This document shows positions 1-8,522 of a DNA stretch of 38,802 bases, in pieces (the stretch's first letter is position 1; each line of letters begins with the position of its first letter). The notes under the pieces are model-generated. The model searched no databases. It was not told the DNA's origin and worked only from the letters and a program-made list of their open reading frames with translations. The stretch covers positions 1 to 38,802 of the forward strand of contig JAIBFA010000002.1 of NCBI GenBank assembly GCA_019459325.1. Direction: 5' to 3'. The stretch comes from Thiobacillus sp. (GTDB lineage Bacteria; Pseudomonadota; Gammaproteobacteria; Burkholderiales; Thiobacillaceae). Position numbers and translations under genes: made by a program.

Positions 1-969
1 GTCCTGCGATTCGAACACACGCGCAGGTCCCGAGAATTTGAGGATGTGTTCGTCGACGCCGGTGATGGTCTCGGTGATGGGATGCTCGACCTGCAGCCGG
101 GTGTTCATTTCCATGAAATAGAACTGGTTGTCCTGGTCGAGCAGGAACTCCACCGTGCCGGCATTCACGTAGCCCACCGACTTGGCGGCGCGCACCGCCA
201 GCTTGCCGATATATTGCCGCTGGGCCTCCGTCAATTGGGGGCTCGGCGCGATTTCGATCAGCTTCTGGTTGCGCCGCTGGATCGAGCAGTCGCGCTCGAA
301 CAGGTGAATCACGTTGCCCTGGGTGTCGCCCAGGATCTGCACTTCGATGTGCTTGGGTCGCACCACGCACTTTTCGACGAAGACCTCGGGCTTGCCGAAG
401 GCCTTGCTGGCTTCCGATACGACCCGATCGTAGTTCTTCAGCAAGTCCTCCTCGCTGTCGCAGCGGCGGATGCCGCGGCCGCCGCCGCCGTTGGTGGCCT
501 TGAGCATGACCGGATAGCCGATCTTGTTCGCCAGCGTGCGCGCTTCCTCGACGTTTTCCAGATTGTGGTCGGAGCCGGGCACCACCGGGATGCCGGCCGC
601 GATCATCGCGTTCCTGGCCTGGATCTTGTCGCCCATGCTGCGGATCACCTCGGGCGAGGGGCCGATGAAGCGGATGCCGCGGCGCGCGCAGATGGTCGCC
701 AGGTCCGGGTTTTCGGACAGGAAACCGTAGCCCGGATGCAGTGCGTCGCAGCCCGAAGCGGCCGCCAGATTGACCAGGGTGTGCGCGTTCAGGTAGCCCA
801 GAATCGGGTCTTTGCCGATGTGGTAGGCCTCGTCGGCTTTCTTGACGTGAAGAGCGTGGCGGTCGGCGTCGGTGTAGATGGCCACCGACTTGATGCCCAG
901 CTCGGCGCAGGCGCGCACGATGCGGACGGCGATCTCGCCGCGGTTGGCAACCAGTATCTTCTTAATCAT
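1..969 (-). CDS. Biotin carboxylase subunit (pyruvate carboxylase subunit A / AccC-like), 3' part missing, edge chimeric
   Basis: Carries out ATP-dependent carboxylation of biotin on a partner protein, the first half-reaction of acetyl-CoA or pyruvate carboxylase. Visible are the N-terminal ILVANRGEIAVRIVRAC motif, the HPGYGFLSEN segment near residue 80, the ATP-grasp glycine loop KATNGGGGRGIRR near 157-169, ERDCSIQRRNQK near 225-236 and MNTRLQVEHPITE near 288-300. The wording is closer to the PycA-type subunits of pseudomonads than to E. coli AccC, so pyruvate carboxylase is my preferred reading; no partner subunit is in view. A normal subunit has about 450-470 residues. Here, after ITGVD at residue ~305, the frame continues as EHILKFSGPARVFESQD, which is an IlvD segment and not a biotin carboxylase one. 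The gene is therefore both cut off and probably chimeric at the window edge. It is divergent from yceD. Confidence 0.85.
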   Translation of the reverse strand, partial: MIKKILVANRGEIAVRIVRACAELGIKSVAIYTDADRHALHVKKADEAYHIGKDPILGYLNAHTLVNLAAASGCDALHPGYGFLSENPDLATICARRGIRFIGPSPEVIRSMGDKIQARNAMIAAGIPVVPGSDHNLENVEEARTLANKIGYPVMLKATNGGGGRGIRRCDSEEDLLKNYDRVVSEASKAFGKPEVFVEKCVVRPKHIEVQILGDTQGNVIHLFERDCSIQRRNQKLIEIAPSPQLTEAQRQYIGKLAVRAAKSVGYVNAGTVEFLLDQDNQFYFMEMNTRLQVEHPITETITGVDEHILKFSGPARVFESQD

Positions 970-982
970 GGTCACCGTTTCT

Positions 983-1011
983 TTGACAAAAATAACGCGA
1001 AATCATATCAT
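983..1011 (+). promoter_or_regulatory. Sigma-70 promoter of the yceD-rpmF-fab operon
   Basis: A perfect -35 hexamer TTGACA (983-988) is followed after 17 nt by TATCAT (1006-1011), five of six consensus bases. Transcription would begin near 1018, about 25 nt ahead of yceD. This is the strongest promoter-like match ahead of the long fatty-acid operon. Confidence 0.78.
1002..1010 (-). promoter_or_regulatory. Possible extended -10 promoter of the biotin carboxylase gene
   Basis: On the minus strand TGATATGAT is an extended -10 (TGn-TATGAT) about 33 nt ahead of the ATG at 969. No good -35 is seen at 17 nt. It lies directly over the -10 of the yceD promoter on the other strand, so the two polymerases would compete. 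Confidence 0.4.
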
Positions 1012-1042
1012 TGCGGGCTAATGTTTAACCGGGTGCGTCGTC

Positions 1043-1489
1043 ATGCTTCAGGCTGTTGAGGTCGATCCATGGCGTTTTTGCAGGGATGGACAGTCTTGGG
1101 AGACGCAGTCGGAAGTGGCTGAATTCCCTCGTCTTGCCCATGAATTTACGCAAGGCACGCTGTTCTGTCGAGTTGTCGGGCGAAAGGATCAGCGGGGTAG
1201 CCTGTCCCTGCGGCTGACGATAAGCGGCGAAGTGGGTCTGACCTGTCAACGCTGTCTGGGTAGCATGCCGTACACGGTCGAGCTCGCGCGCACGCTGTAC
1301 CTGGCGCGCAACGAGGCCGAGTTGGAACGGCTGGATGCGTTGCCCGACTGTGATGCGATTCAGGCGGGCGAGACCTTGAGCCTCGTCGAATTGGTTGAGG
1401 ATGAAGTGTTGCTGAGCCTGCCGCTGGCAGCGATGCACGCAGAAGGTGAATGCCCCGATACCGGGGTGCACGAAATTTTTAAGGAGTAA
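1043..1489 (+). CDS. yceD: YceD/DUF177 family protein (large-subunit rRNA accumulation protein)
   Basis: A 148-residue DUF177 protein. The family is nearly always encoded just ahead of rpmF and has been linked to 23S rRNA accumulation; its exact biochemical role is unsettled. The family hallmarks are the LTCQRCL cysteine pair near residues 70-76 and the acidic LVELVEDEVLLSLP segment near 113-126. It is slightly shorter than E. coli YceD (173 residues), mainly at the C-terminus. The ATG at 1043 is the only sensible start in frame and sits about 25 nt behind a sigma-70 promoter. The last two codons (AAG GAG) double as the Shine-Dalgarno of rpmF, so the two genes are translationally linked. Confidence 0.88.
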   Translation: MLQAVEVDPWRFCRDGQSWETQSEVAEFPRLAHEFTQGTLFCRVVGRKDQRGSLSLRLTISGEVGLTCQRCLGSMPYTVELARTLYLARNEAELERLDALPDCDAIQAGETLSLVELVEDEVLLSLPLAAMHAEGECPDTGVHEIFKE

Positions 1490-1492
1490 GAA

Positions 1493-1672
1493 ATGGCAGT
1501 CCAGCAGAACAAAAAGTCCCCGTCCAAGCGTGGCATGCATCGCTCGCACGATTTCCTGACCAACCCGGCGCTGGCCGTCGAGCCGACCACGGGTGAAGCG
1601 CATCTGCGTCACCATATCAGCCCCAACGGCTTTTATCGTGGCCGCAAGGTCGTCAAGGCCAAAGGCGAATAA
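1493..1672 (+). CDS. rpmF: 50S ribosomal protein L32
   Basis: A 59-residue protein beginning [20 protein letters not shown] and ending near [19 protein letters not shown], which is the L32 signature. It is a small basic component of the large ribosomal subunit. The ATG lies 3 nt after the yceD stop, with AAGGAG at 1481-1486 as its ribosome binding site inside the yceD 3' end. The zinc-binding cysteines found in some L32 proteins are absent, as is usual for the proteobacterial form. The pairing of yceD and rpmF ahead of plsX is the classic arrangement that ties ribosome synthesis to membrane lipid synthesis. Confidence 0.97.
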   Translation: MAVQQNKKSPSKRGMHRSHDFLTNPALAVEPTTGEAHLRHHISPNGFYRGRKVVKAKGE

Positions 1673-1729
1673 TCTTTCTGGCGCGCCGCAGTTCGCGGCA
1701 CGTTTTGTCCAGCCCACGATTCCGGCTGC

Positions 1730-2749
1730 ATGAGATACATCACAGTCGCCATTGATGTCATGGGGGGCGATCACGGCCCCCATGTCACGGTCCCGGCGGC
1801 GATCCGTTGTCTTGCGCGTCATCCTGACCTGAATGTCATTCTGGTCGGGCCGCAGGACATCATCGCGGCCGAACTCAAGGCGCGGCGTGCCAAGACCAGC
1901 CCACGCCTCATCGTGCGTCACGCCAGCCAGGTGGTGGCAATGGACGAGGCGCCGGCGCTGGCCTTGCGCGGCAAAAAAGATTCCTCGATGCGCGTGGCCA
2001 TCGACCTCGTCAAGTCCGGCGAGGCCGATGCCTGTGTGTCGGCTGGCAACACCGGCGCGCTGATGGCGACCGCGCGCTTCGTCCTGAAAACCCTTCCCGG
2101 GATCGACCGCCCGGCGATTGCCGCCGTGATGCCGACCATCAAGGGGCATGCACTCGTGCTCGACATGGGCGCCAACGTCGATTGCACTGCCGAGCATCTG
2201 CTGCAGTTCGGCATCATGGGCGCGATGCTGGTGTCGGCGGTGGAGCACAAGCCGAATCCGAGCGTCGGCTTGCTCAACATCGGCGAGGAAGACATCAAGG
2301 GCAATGAAGTGGTGAAGCAAGCCGCCAAACTGCTGCGCGGCAGCCACCTGAATTTCTACGGCAACGTCGAAGGCAACGATATTTTCCTCGGCACCACCGA
2401 TGTGGTGGTGTGCGATGGCTTTGTCGGCAATGTCACCCTGAAGGCATCCGAAGGCCTGGCCAAGATGATTGCCACCACGCTGCGCGCCGAGTTCAAGCGC
2501 AATGTCCTGACCCGGGTCGCAGGCTTGATCGCCTTGCCGGTGCTGAATGCCTTCAAGCGACGGCTCGATCCGCGCCGCTACAACGGCGCCACGCTGCTGG
2601 GACTCAAAGGGGTGGTGGTGAAAAGTCATGGCTCGGCCGACCGCTTCGCGTTCGAGCATGCAATCGAAACCGCCAGCGACGAAGTCCGCAACAACGTGCT
2701 GAAACGCATTACCGACCAGATCCAAATTATCCAACGGGTAGCCGCTTGA
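1730..2749 (+). CDS. plsX: Phosphate acyltransferase PlsX
   Basis: Converts acyl-ACP and phosphate to acyl-phosphate, the acyl donor for PlsY in phospholipid synthesis. The 339-residue protein starts with [14 protein letters not shown], the family N-terminal signature, and contains the conserved [10 protein letters not shown] near residues 103-112 and [13 protein letters not shown] [15 protein letters not shown] near 178-192. Length and motifs fit a complete peripheral membrane enzyme. No strong Shine-Dalgarno precedes the ATG at 1730. The stop overlaps the TTG start of fabH (TTGA, 2746-2749), so fabH is probably translated by coupling. It stands between rpmF and fabH as in many proteobacteria. 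Confidence 0.97.
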   Translation: MRYITVAIDVMGGDHGPHVTVPAAIRCLARHPDLNVILVGPQDIIAAELKARRAKTSPRLIVRHASQVVAMDEAPALALRGKKDSSMRVAIDLVKSGEADACVSAGNTGALMATARFVLKTLPGIDRPAIAAVMPTIKGHALVLDMGANVDCTAEHLLQFGIMGAMLVSAVEHKPNPSVGLLNIGEEDIKGNEVVKQAAKLLRGSHLNFYGNVEGNDIFLGTTDVVVCDGFVGNVTLKASEGLAKMIATTLRAEFKRNVLTRVAGLIALPVLNAFKRRLDPRRYNGATLLGLKGVVVKSHGSADRFAFEHAIETASDEVRNNVLKRITDQIQIIQRVAA

Positions 2750-3705
2750 CCTATTCCCGCATCCTCGGCACCGGCAGCTATCTGCCGGCCCGCATTCTCA
2801 CCAACGCCGATCTCGAAAAACTGGTCGATACGAACGATCAATGGATTGTCGATCGCACCGGAATCCGCGAACGGCATATTGCCGCCGAGGGCGAATTCAC
2901 CAGCGATCTCGCCACCGAGGCAGCACGTGCCGCGCTCGATGTGGCTGGCCTCGCGATAGACGATATCGATCTGCTGCTGGTTGCAACCACCACGCCCGAT
3001 CTGGTGTTTCCCAGCACCGCCTGCATCGTGCAGTCCAAGCTCGGCATGACCAACGGCAAGCCGGCATTCGACCTGCAGGCGGTGTGCAGCGGCTTTGTGT
3101 ACGCCCTTTCGGTGGCCGACCAGTTCATCAAGACCGGCATGGCCAAACACGTCCTGGTGATCGGCGCCGAAACGCTGTCGCGCATCACCGACTGGAACGA
3201 CCGCGGCAACTGCATCCTGTGGGGCGACGGCGCCGGTGCCGTGGTGCTGGGCGCATCGACCGAGCCGGGCGTCATCGCCACCCACATCCATGCCGACGGC
3301 CGCCACAAGGAATTGCTGCGCACCACCACCGGCGCCTCGACCGGCATGCGCGAACCGGCACTGATGCGCATGGAGGGCAATGCCGTGTTCAAGATGGCGG
3401 TCAACACGCTCGACCGCATCGTCGATGAAACGCTGGAAGCCAACGGTCTCTCGAAATCCGATATCGACTGGCTGGTGCCCCACCAGGCCAACATCCGCAT
3501 CATTTCCGCCACCGCGAAAAAGCTCGGCATGAGCATGGACCACGTCGTCACCACCGTGGCCGGCCATGGCAATACCTCGGCCGCTTCGGTGCCGCTCGCC
3601 TTCGACGTGGCAGTGCGGGACGGCCGCATCCAGCGCGGCCAGACGGTGCTGATGGAGGCCTTCGGCGGTGGCTTTACCTGGGGCTCCGCGCTCCTCAAGT
3701 ACTAG
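2746..3705 (+). CDS. fabH: Beta-ketoacyl-ACP synthase III (FabH)
   Basis: Condenses acetyl-CoA with malonyl-ACP to start fatty acid synthesis. With a TTG start at 2746 the protein has 319 residues and begins [20 protein letters not shown], the usual FabH N-terminus; there is no ATG near this point. The catalytic triad is visible: Cys114 in AVCSGF, His in [11 protein letters not shown] near residue 246 and Asn in [12 protein letters not shown] near 276. The TTG overlaps the plsX stop by four bases. The same TTGA arrangement recurs at fabF/pabB and at the hemerythrin/mutL boundary. Confidence 0.96.
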   Translation: MTYSRILGTGSYLPARILTNADLEKLVDTNDQWIVDRTGIRERHIAAEGEFTSDLATEAARAALDVAGLAIDDIDLLLVATTTPDLVFPSTACIVQSKLGMTNGKPAFDLQAVCSGFVYALSVADQFIKTGMAKHVLVIGAETLSRITDWNDRGNCILWGDGAGAVVLGASTEPGVIATHIHADGRHKELLRTTTGASTGMREPALMRMEGNAVFKMAVNTLDRIVDETLEANGLSKSDIDWLVPHQANIRIISATAKKLGMSMDHVVTTVAGHGNTSAASVPLAFDVAVRDGRIQRGQTVLMEAFGGGFTWGSALLKY

Positions 3706-3716
3706 AAAGACAAGCA

Positions 3717-4640
3717 ATGAAACTGGCTTTTGTTTTCCCAGGGCAGGGCTCGCAATCGGTCGGCATGATGCAGGGCTGGAGCGAACGCGCCGAAGTGCGC
3801 GCCACCTTTACCGAAGCGTCCGATGCGCTCGGCCAGGATCTGTGGGCGCTGGTGACCGATGGCCCGGCCGATCTGCTCAATCAAACAGTCAATACCCAGC
3901 CGGCGATGCTGGCGGCCGATGTCGCTGTCTGGCGTGTGTGGCAGGCGGCAGGCGGGACGACGCCCGTGCTGCTTGCAGGACACAGCCTGGGCGAATACGC
4001 GGCGCTGGTGGCAGCTGGATCTTTGAATTTTGCCGATGCCATCAAACTGGTGCGCTTCCGCGCCGAGGCGATGCAGGCAGCGGTACCCGAAGGCATCGGC
4101 GCGATGGCGGCGATCCTCGGACTGGACGACGACGCCGTGCGTGCGGTCTGCAACGAGGCGGCAGCGGGCGAGGTGGTCGAAGCGGTGAATCTCAATTCGC
4201 CCGGCCAGGTGGTCATCGCGGGCAACAAGGCGGCAGTGGAACGCGCCATGGCATTGGCGAAGGAAAAGGGTGCCAAGCGTGCCCTGCCGCTGCCGGTCAG
4301 CGTGCCGTCGCATTCCTCGCTGATGCGGCCGGCCGCCGAAAAACTGCTGGCGCATCTGCAGGGTGTGACGATCGCTACGCCCATGATCCCTGTGCTGCAC
4401 AACACCGATGTGCAAAGCCACGCGGACGCCGATGCGATCCGTGCCGCGCTGGCGAAGCAGCTGCACACGCCGGTGCGCTGGGTCGAGACCGTGCAGGCGC
4501 TCAAGGCCGCCGGCATCGAGCGCGTGATCGAATGCGGCCCCGGCAAGGTGCTGGCCGGCCTCAACAAGCGCATCGACGACAGCCTGCCCGCGGTGGCGCT
4601 GGTGGATGAAGCCAGCCTCGCGGCCGCACTCAGTCAATAA
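3717..4640 (+). CDS. fabD: Malonyl-CoA:ACP transacylase (FabD)
   Basis: Moves malonyl from CoA to ACP, supplying the extender unit of fatty acid synthesis. The 307-residue protein has FVFPGQGSQ at the N-terminus, the active-site GHSLGEYAAL with Ser90, an Arg in FRAEAMQ near residue 117 and VPSHSSLMRPAAEKL near 200, all canonical. It starts 11 nt after fabH with a modest AGAAAGA stretch ahead of the ATG, and is followed by fabG after 9 nt with a GGAG site. A complete, ordinary family member. Confidence 0.96.
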   Translation: MKLAFVFPGQGSQSVGMMQGWSERAEVRATFTEASDALGQDLWALVTDGPADLLNQTVNTQPAMLAADVAVWRVWQAAGGTTPVLLAGHSLGEYAALVAAGSLNFADAIKLVRFRAEAMQAAVPEGIGAMAAILGLDDDAVRAVCNEAAAGEVVEAVNLNSPGQVVIAGNKAAVERAMALAKEKGAKRALPLPVSVPSHSSLMRPAAEKLLAHLQGVTIATPMIPVLHNTDVQSHADADAIRAALAKQLHTPVRWVETVQALKAAGIERVIECGPGKVLAGLNKRIDDSLPAVALVDEASLAAALSQ

Positions 4641-4649
4641 GGAGAACAT

Positions 4650-5390
4650 ATGCTGCAAGGACAAATTGCACTGGTTACGGGCGCCAGCCGAGGAATCGGC
4701 CAGGCGATCGCGCTGGCGCTCGGAAACGCGGGCGCCACCGTGATCGGCACCGCCACCAGCGACACCGGCGCGCAGGCGATCAGCGATTACCTCGCCGCGG
4801 CCAATATCAAGGGCGGCGGCATGAAGCTCAACGTCACCGACGCGGCCGAGGTCGACGCGGTCATCGCGGCGATCGAAAAGGATTTCGGCGCCATCGGCAT
4901 CCTGGTCAACAACGCCGGCATCACCCGCGACAACCTGCTGATGCGGATGAAGGACGAGGAGTGGGACGACATCCTGGCGACCAACCTCACCTCGGTGTTC
5001 CGCCTGTCGCGCGCCGTGCTGCGCGCGATGATGAAGGCGCGCGCAGGGCGCATCATTTCCATCGCCTCGGTAGTGGGCGCGATGGGCAACGCCGGGCAGA
5101 CCAACTACAGCGCGGCCAAGGCCGGCATCATGGGCTTCACCAAGTCGCTGGCGCGCGAAGTCGGCAGCCGCAACATCACCGTCAACTGCGTGGCGCCGGG
5201 CTTCATCGACACCGACATGACGCGCGCGCTGCCCGATGCGCAGCGCCAGGCGCTGCTGGCCCACATCCCGCTGGGGCGGCTGGGGGCGGCTGAAGACATT
5301 GCGCAGGCCGTCGCATTTCTGGCATCACCCGCTGCCGGCTATATCTCGGGCACCACCTTGCATGTCAATGGTGGGATGTACATGGCGTAA
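4650..5390 (+). CDS. fabG: 3-oxoacyl-ACP reductase (FabG)
   Basis: NADPH-dependent reductase of the elongation cycle, a short-chain dehydrogenase of 246 residues. The cofactor motif TGASRGIGQA is near residues 10-19, NNAGITRDNLLMRM near 87-100, the catalytic Ser in IISIASVVG near 137 and YSAAKAG (Tyr/Lys) near 151-157. The C-terminus YISGTTLHVNGGMYM is typical. The ATG has AAGGAGAA seven bases upstream (4639-4646). It is the fourth fab-type gene of the operon and is followed by acpP after an 87-nt gap that carries its own promoter-like and hairpin signals. Confidence 0.96.
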   Translation: MLQGQIALVTGASRGIGQAIALALGNAGATVIGTATSDTGAQAISDYLAAANIKGGGMKLNVTDAAEVDAVIAAIEKDFGAIGILVNNAGITRDNLLMRMKDEEWDDILATNLTSVFRLSRAVLRAMMKARAGRIISIASVVGAMGNAGQTNYSAAKAGIMGFTKSLAREVGSRNITVNCVAPGFIDTDMTRALPDAQRQALLAHIPLGRLGAAEDIAQAVAFLASPAAGYISGTTLHVNGGMYMA

Positions 5391-5405
5391 CCGTCACTGA
5401 AAGTT

Positions 5406-5414
5406 TGGTAAAAT
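5406..5414 (+). promoter_or_regulatory. Possible extended -10 promoter for acpP
   Basis: TGGTAAAAT has the TGn extension and TAAAAT, five of six -10 bases, about 64 nt ahead of the acpP ATG. No recognisable -35 lies 17 nt upstream. An internal promoter would fit the much higher need for acyl carrier protein than for the enzymes. Confidence 0.45.
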
Positions 5415-5434
5415 CGCACGGCTTCAATTTTCAT

Positions 5435-5455
5435 GGCTTCAATTTTGTTGAAGCC
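5435..5455 (+). promoter_or_regulatory. Hairpin in the acpP leader with a duplicated left arm
   Basis: GGCTTCAA-TTTTG-TTGAAGCC forms a perfect 8-bp stem with a 5-nt loop, 22 nt ahead of the acpP start. The left arm with its T tail (GGCTTCAATTTT) also occurs at 5420-5431, so the right arm could pair with either copy. No poly-T tract follows the right arm, so it is not an ordinary terminator. Confidence 0.55.
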
Positions 5456-5477
5456 TTATTTCAAGAGAGGATCAGTA

Positions 5478-5711
5478 ATGGATAACGTACAGCGTGTAAT
5501 TAAAGTCGTCGCCGAGCAATTGGGCGTCAACGAGGCAGACATCAAGAACGAGTCTTCCTTCGTCGGTGACCTGGGCGCGGACTCGCTCGATACGGTTGAA
5601 CTGGTGATGGCGCTGGAAGAAGAATTCGGCTGCGAAATCCCCGACGAGGACGCGGAGAAGATCACCACCGTCCAGCAAGCGATTGACTACGTCAACAGCC
5701 ATTCGAGCTGA
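5478..5711 (+). CDS. acpP: Acyl carrier protein
   Basis: The carrier of all intermediates in fatty acid synthesis. The protein has 77 residues, is strongly acidic and has the phosphopantetheine site [18 protein letters not shown] with Ser36. An in-frame ATG exists upstream at 5433, but the start at 5478 gives the canonical N-terminus ([17 protein letters not shown]) and has AAGAGAGG (5463-5470) as ribosome binding site. It lies between fabG and fabF as in E. coli, but the 216-nt gap to fabF is long and structured. Confidence 0.97.
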   Translation: MDNVQRVIKVVAEQLGVNEADIKNESSFVGDLGADSLDTVELVMALEEEFGCEIPDEDAEKITTVQQAIDYVNSHSS

Positions 5712-5803
5712 TCGTTCACCCCGCTATTGATGCGGCCCGACGATGTTGGATCTCACGAATGGCCATGCTCAGTCTTGCTCCATTCGGTTCTTCGGGCCGG
5801 CTC

Positions 5804-5820
5804 AACAGAGCGCTGTTTTT
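5804..5820 (+). terminator. Weak hairpin with U tract after acpP
   Basis: AACAG-AGCG-CTGTT followed directly by TTT gives a 5-bp stem and a T run of five. The stem is short, so at best it is a partial terminator that would lower fabF transcription relative to acpP. Confidence 0.33.
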
Positions 5821-5827
5821 CATGTTC

Positions 5828-5912
5828 ATTGATTCGACACACGCAGCGCTCGCATTGGAACGGGAGGAATGCATTTCTCTCGCCCCTTCAATCCCTATTG
5901 TGTCGAATCAAT
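5828..5912. repeat. Perfect 14-bp inverted repeat in the acpP-fabF gap
   Basis: ATTGATTCGACACA (5828-5841) and its exact reverse complement TGTGTCGAATCAAT (5899-5912) enclose 57 nt. The right arm ends just ahead of the fabF ribosome binding site AAAGAAGGA (5913-5921). In RNA this would be a long stem closing off the leader. I do not recognise it as a known riboswitch or mobile element. Confidence 0.7.
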
Positions 5913-5928
5913 AAAGAAGGACTGACTT

Positions 5929-7161
5929 TTGTCCAAACGTCGCGTCGTCGTCACTGGCCTCGGAATCATCTCCCCGGTCGGCAATACCATACCGGAAGCC
6001 TGGGAAAACCTGGTTGCCGGCCGTACCGGAATCGCCCGGATTACCCGTTTTGATCCAACGCCCTTCGCCTCTCACATGGCGGGCGAGGTGAAGAATTTTG
6101 ACGTTGAGCACTACCTCAACCCGAAAGAGGCGCGCCGCATGGATGTCTTCATCCAGTTTGGCATGGCTGCGGGCATCCAGGCGATACGCGACTCGGGCAT
6201 CGAGGTCACCGAAGCCAATGCCGAACGCATCGGCATCAATATCGGCTCCGGAATCGGCGGCCTGCCACTCATCGAGGAGACCCATACCCTGCTGACGGAA
6301 TCGGGTCCGAGGAAGATTTCCCCCTTCTTCATTCCGGGTTCCATCATCAACATGATTTCCGGGAACCTTTCGATCCTGTACGGGATAAAAGGCCCCAACC
6401 TGGCGGTTGTCACGGCTTGCACCACCGGCCTGCACGCCATCGGTCTGTCGGCCCGCATGATCGCTTACGGCGACACTGATGTGATGGTCGCGGGCGGCGC
6501 CGAGTGCGCGACGTCGCCCCTGGGCGTGGGCGGGTTCTCCGCCGCGCGCGCGCTCTCCACCCGCAATGACGATCCGGCCACCGCCAGCCGTCCGTGGGAC
6601 AAGGATCGCGATGGCTTTGTGCTGGGCGAGGGCGCCGGGGTGTTGGTGCTCGAAGAGTATGAACACGCCAAGGCGCGCGGCGCGAAGATCTACGCCGAGG
6701 TGACGGGCTTCGGCATGAGCGGCGACGCCTATCACATGACGGCGCCGAGCACGGACGGCCCCAGGCGTTCGATGGTGAACGCAATGCGCGATGCCGGCGT
6801 GAACCCCGACCAGATCAACTACATCAACGCGCACGGCACCTCGACGCCGCTGGGCGACAAGAACGAAACCGATGCGATCAAGCTCGCGCTCGGCGATGCA
6901 GCCTACAAAACGGTTGTCAATTCGACCAAGTCGATGACCGGCCACCTGTTGGGGGGCGCCGGCGGCGTCGAGTCGGTGTTCACCGTGCTGGCCGTCCACC
7001 ATCAGGTTTCGCCGCCCACCATCAACATCTTCTCGCAAGATCCCGAATGCGATCTCGATTACTGCGCCAATACCGCGCGTGACATGAAAATCGACTTTGC
7101 GCTCAAAAACAACTTCGGGTTCGGCGGCACCAACGGTTCACTGGTCTTCAAGCGGGTTTGA
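5929..7161 (+). CDS. fabF: Beta-ketoacyl-ACP synthase II (FabF)
   Basis: Elongating condensing enzyme of type II fatty acid synthesis. The 410-residue protein starts at TTG 5929 with [20 protein letters not shown] and a good AAAGAAGGA site seven bases upstream; an ATG start would remove this conserved N-terminus. The Cys-His-His triad is visible as Cys164 in [21 protein letters not shown] near residue 301 and [12 protein letters not shown] near 337, with the C-terminal [16 protein letters not shown]. Its stop overlaps the pabB TTG start (TTGA). The leader upstream holds a 14-bp inverted repeat that may affect expression. Confidence 0.96.
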   Translation: MSKRRVVVTGLGIISPVGNTIPEAWENLVAGRTGIARITRFDPTPFASHMAGEVKNFDVEHYLNPKEARRMDVFIQFGMAAGIQAIRDSGIEVTEANAERIGINIGSGIGGLPLIEETHTLLTESGPRKISPFFIPGSIINMISGNLSILYGIKGPNLAVVTACTTGLHAIGLSARMIAYGDTDVMVAGGAECATSPLGVGGFSAARALSTRNDDPATASRPWDKDRDGFVLGEGAGVLVLEEYEHAKARGAKIYAEVTGFGMSGDAYHMTAPSTDGPRRSMVNAMRDAGVNPDQINYINAHGTSTPLGDKNETDAIKLALGDAAYKTVVNSTKSMTGHLLGGAGGVESVFTVLAVHHQVSPPTINIFSQDPECDLDYCANTARDMKIDFALKNNFGFGGTNGSLVFKRV

Positions 7162-8522
7162 CCCTCGCGGTGGATCGCCCCATCGATCCGGATCAACCCG
7201 CCACGCCCGAAATCCGGGAATGGCCGCTACAGCCCAACCAGTTGCGGCCTGATCTGGTCGCACTGCAGGCGGCCCATCCGCAGCGCTATCCCGGCCTGTT
7301 CCTGAGCAGCGGCGATGCCGGCTGGGACGTGCTGTTTGCATTTCCGCAGGACATCGTGCGAATTGCCGCTGCGGATGGCCTGCAGGGATTGCAGGCGCAC
7401 CCGGCGATGCAATTGCGGCCCAGTCCCCGCCAAGACCCCGGCCTGCCTTTCAGCGGCGGTTGGCTGTGCGCATTGGCGTACGAGCTGGGGGGGCTGTTCG
7501 AACCCCACGCGGGGAGGGTTGCCGATGACGATTTCCCGGTTGCCTGGCTCGCCCGCATCCCGGCGGCAATCCTGTTCGATCGGACGAACGGACGCTGCGT
7601 GCTGATGGCCGAAGCCGGGCAATCTGCACTGCTCGATAGCATGCAGCGCGATCTTGCCGACCTACCGCCACCGCTGCCCGCCCTACCCGAATTACGAGCC
7701 CTGCATGACGACGAACCTACCGCGTTTCTTGCCGGCGTTGCGCGTATCCAGGATTACATCCGCGCGGGCGACGTGTTCCAGGTCAATCTGTCGCGCGGCT
7801 GGCAGGCTGAATTTGCTGCGCCGGTTGCCGCCGCGTCATTGTTTGCCCAACTGATGCAGCGTAACCCGGCGCCGTTTTCCGCGCTGCTGCAGATGGATGA
7901 CTGGGCGATCGTGAGTTCGTCGCCCGAGCGGCTGGTGCGCCTTGGCCATGACGGGATGCTGGAAACCCGGCCGATTGCCGGCACTCATCCGAGAAGCGAG
8001 GACGCGCGGGAGGATGCCGCGCTGCGTGCCCGTTTGCAGGCGCATCCCAAGGAGCGTGCCGAGCACGTCATGCTGGTCGATCTGGAGCGCAACGATCTGG
8101 GACGGGTGTGCGATCCGGGCAGCGTGAAGGTGGACGCGCTGATGGACATCACCAGCTACCGGCACGTGCATCACATCGAATCCACGGTCTGTGGCCGACT
8201 GCGCGCGGGCGTGAGTGTGTTCGAGATCTTGCGCGCGCTGTTTCCCGGCGGCACCATTACCGGCTGTCCCAAGGTGCGTACCATGCAGATCATTCGTGAA
8301 CTGGAGCAGACGCCGCGGCGCAGCTATACCGGCAGCGTGGGCTATATCAACCGCGACGGCAGCTTCGATTTCAATATCCTGATCCGCAGCTTCCTGCTGC
8401 ATGGCCGCGCGCTGAGTTTCCGAGCCGGCGCCGGCATCGTGGCCGATTCCGTCGCTCAGCGTGAACTCGACGAAACCCGCGCCAAAGCCCGGGGACTGTT
8501 ACGTGCACTGGATTTTGTATGA
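7158..8522 (+). CDS. pabB: Aminodeoxychorismate synthase component I (PabB-like), with PIAGT motif
   Basis: Chorismate-utilising enzyme of 454 residues. It is expected to make 4-amino-4-deoxychorismate for folate with a PabA glutaminase that is not in the window. The chorismate-binding domain shows FQVNLSRGW near residue 208, [20 protein letters not shown] near 297-316 and [19 protein letters not shown] near 362-380. The family key motif reads PIAGT (RPIAGTHPR near 271-279). E. coli PabB has PIKGT, with a catalytic lysine, while anthranilate synthase TrpE has PIAGT. The neighbouring pabC supports the PabB assignment, but the residue deserves attention. TTG start overlaps the fabF stop; ATGA overlap leads into pabC. 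Confidence 0.82.
   Translation: MTLAVDRPIDPDQPATPEIREWPLQPNQLRPDLVALQAAHPQRYPGLFLSSGDAGWDVLFAFPQDIVRIAAADGLQGLQAHPAMQLRPSPRQDPGLPFSGGWLCALAYELGGLFEPHAGRVADDDFPVAWLARIPAAILFDRTNGRCVLMAEAGQSALLDSMQRDLADLPPPLPALPELRALHDDEPTAFLAGVARIQDYIRAGDVFQVNLSRGWQAEFAAPVAAASLFAQLMQRNPAPFSALLQMDDWAIVSSSPERLVRLGHDGMLETRPIAGTHPRSEDAREDAALRARLQAHPKERAEHVMLVDLERNDLGRVCDPGSVKVDALMDITSYRHVHHIESTVCGRLRAGVSVFEILRALFPGGTITGCPKVRTMQIIRELEQTPRRSYTGSVGYINRDGSFDFNILIRSFLLHGRALSFRAGAGIVADSVAQRELDETRAKARGLLRALDFV

Noticed and set aside
1025..5264. Very long open frames on the minus strand opposite plsX, fabH, fabD and fabG (for example 2734-1025 and 5264-3702)
   Set aside because: They are antisense shadows in GC-rich DNA: low-complexity, histidine- and arginine-rich translations without family motifs, opposite clearly conserved genes.
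5727..6053. A 108-codon frame across the acpP-fabF gap
   Set aside because: It runs into fabF in another frame, has no recognisable motif, and its start has no ribosome site; the structured leader explains the gap better.
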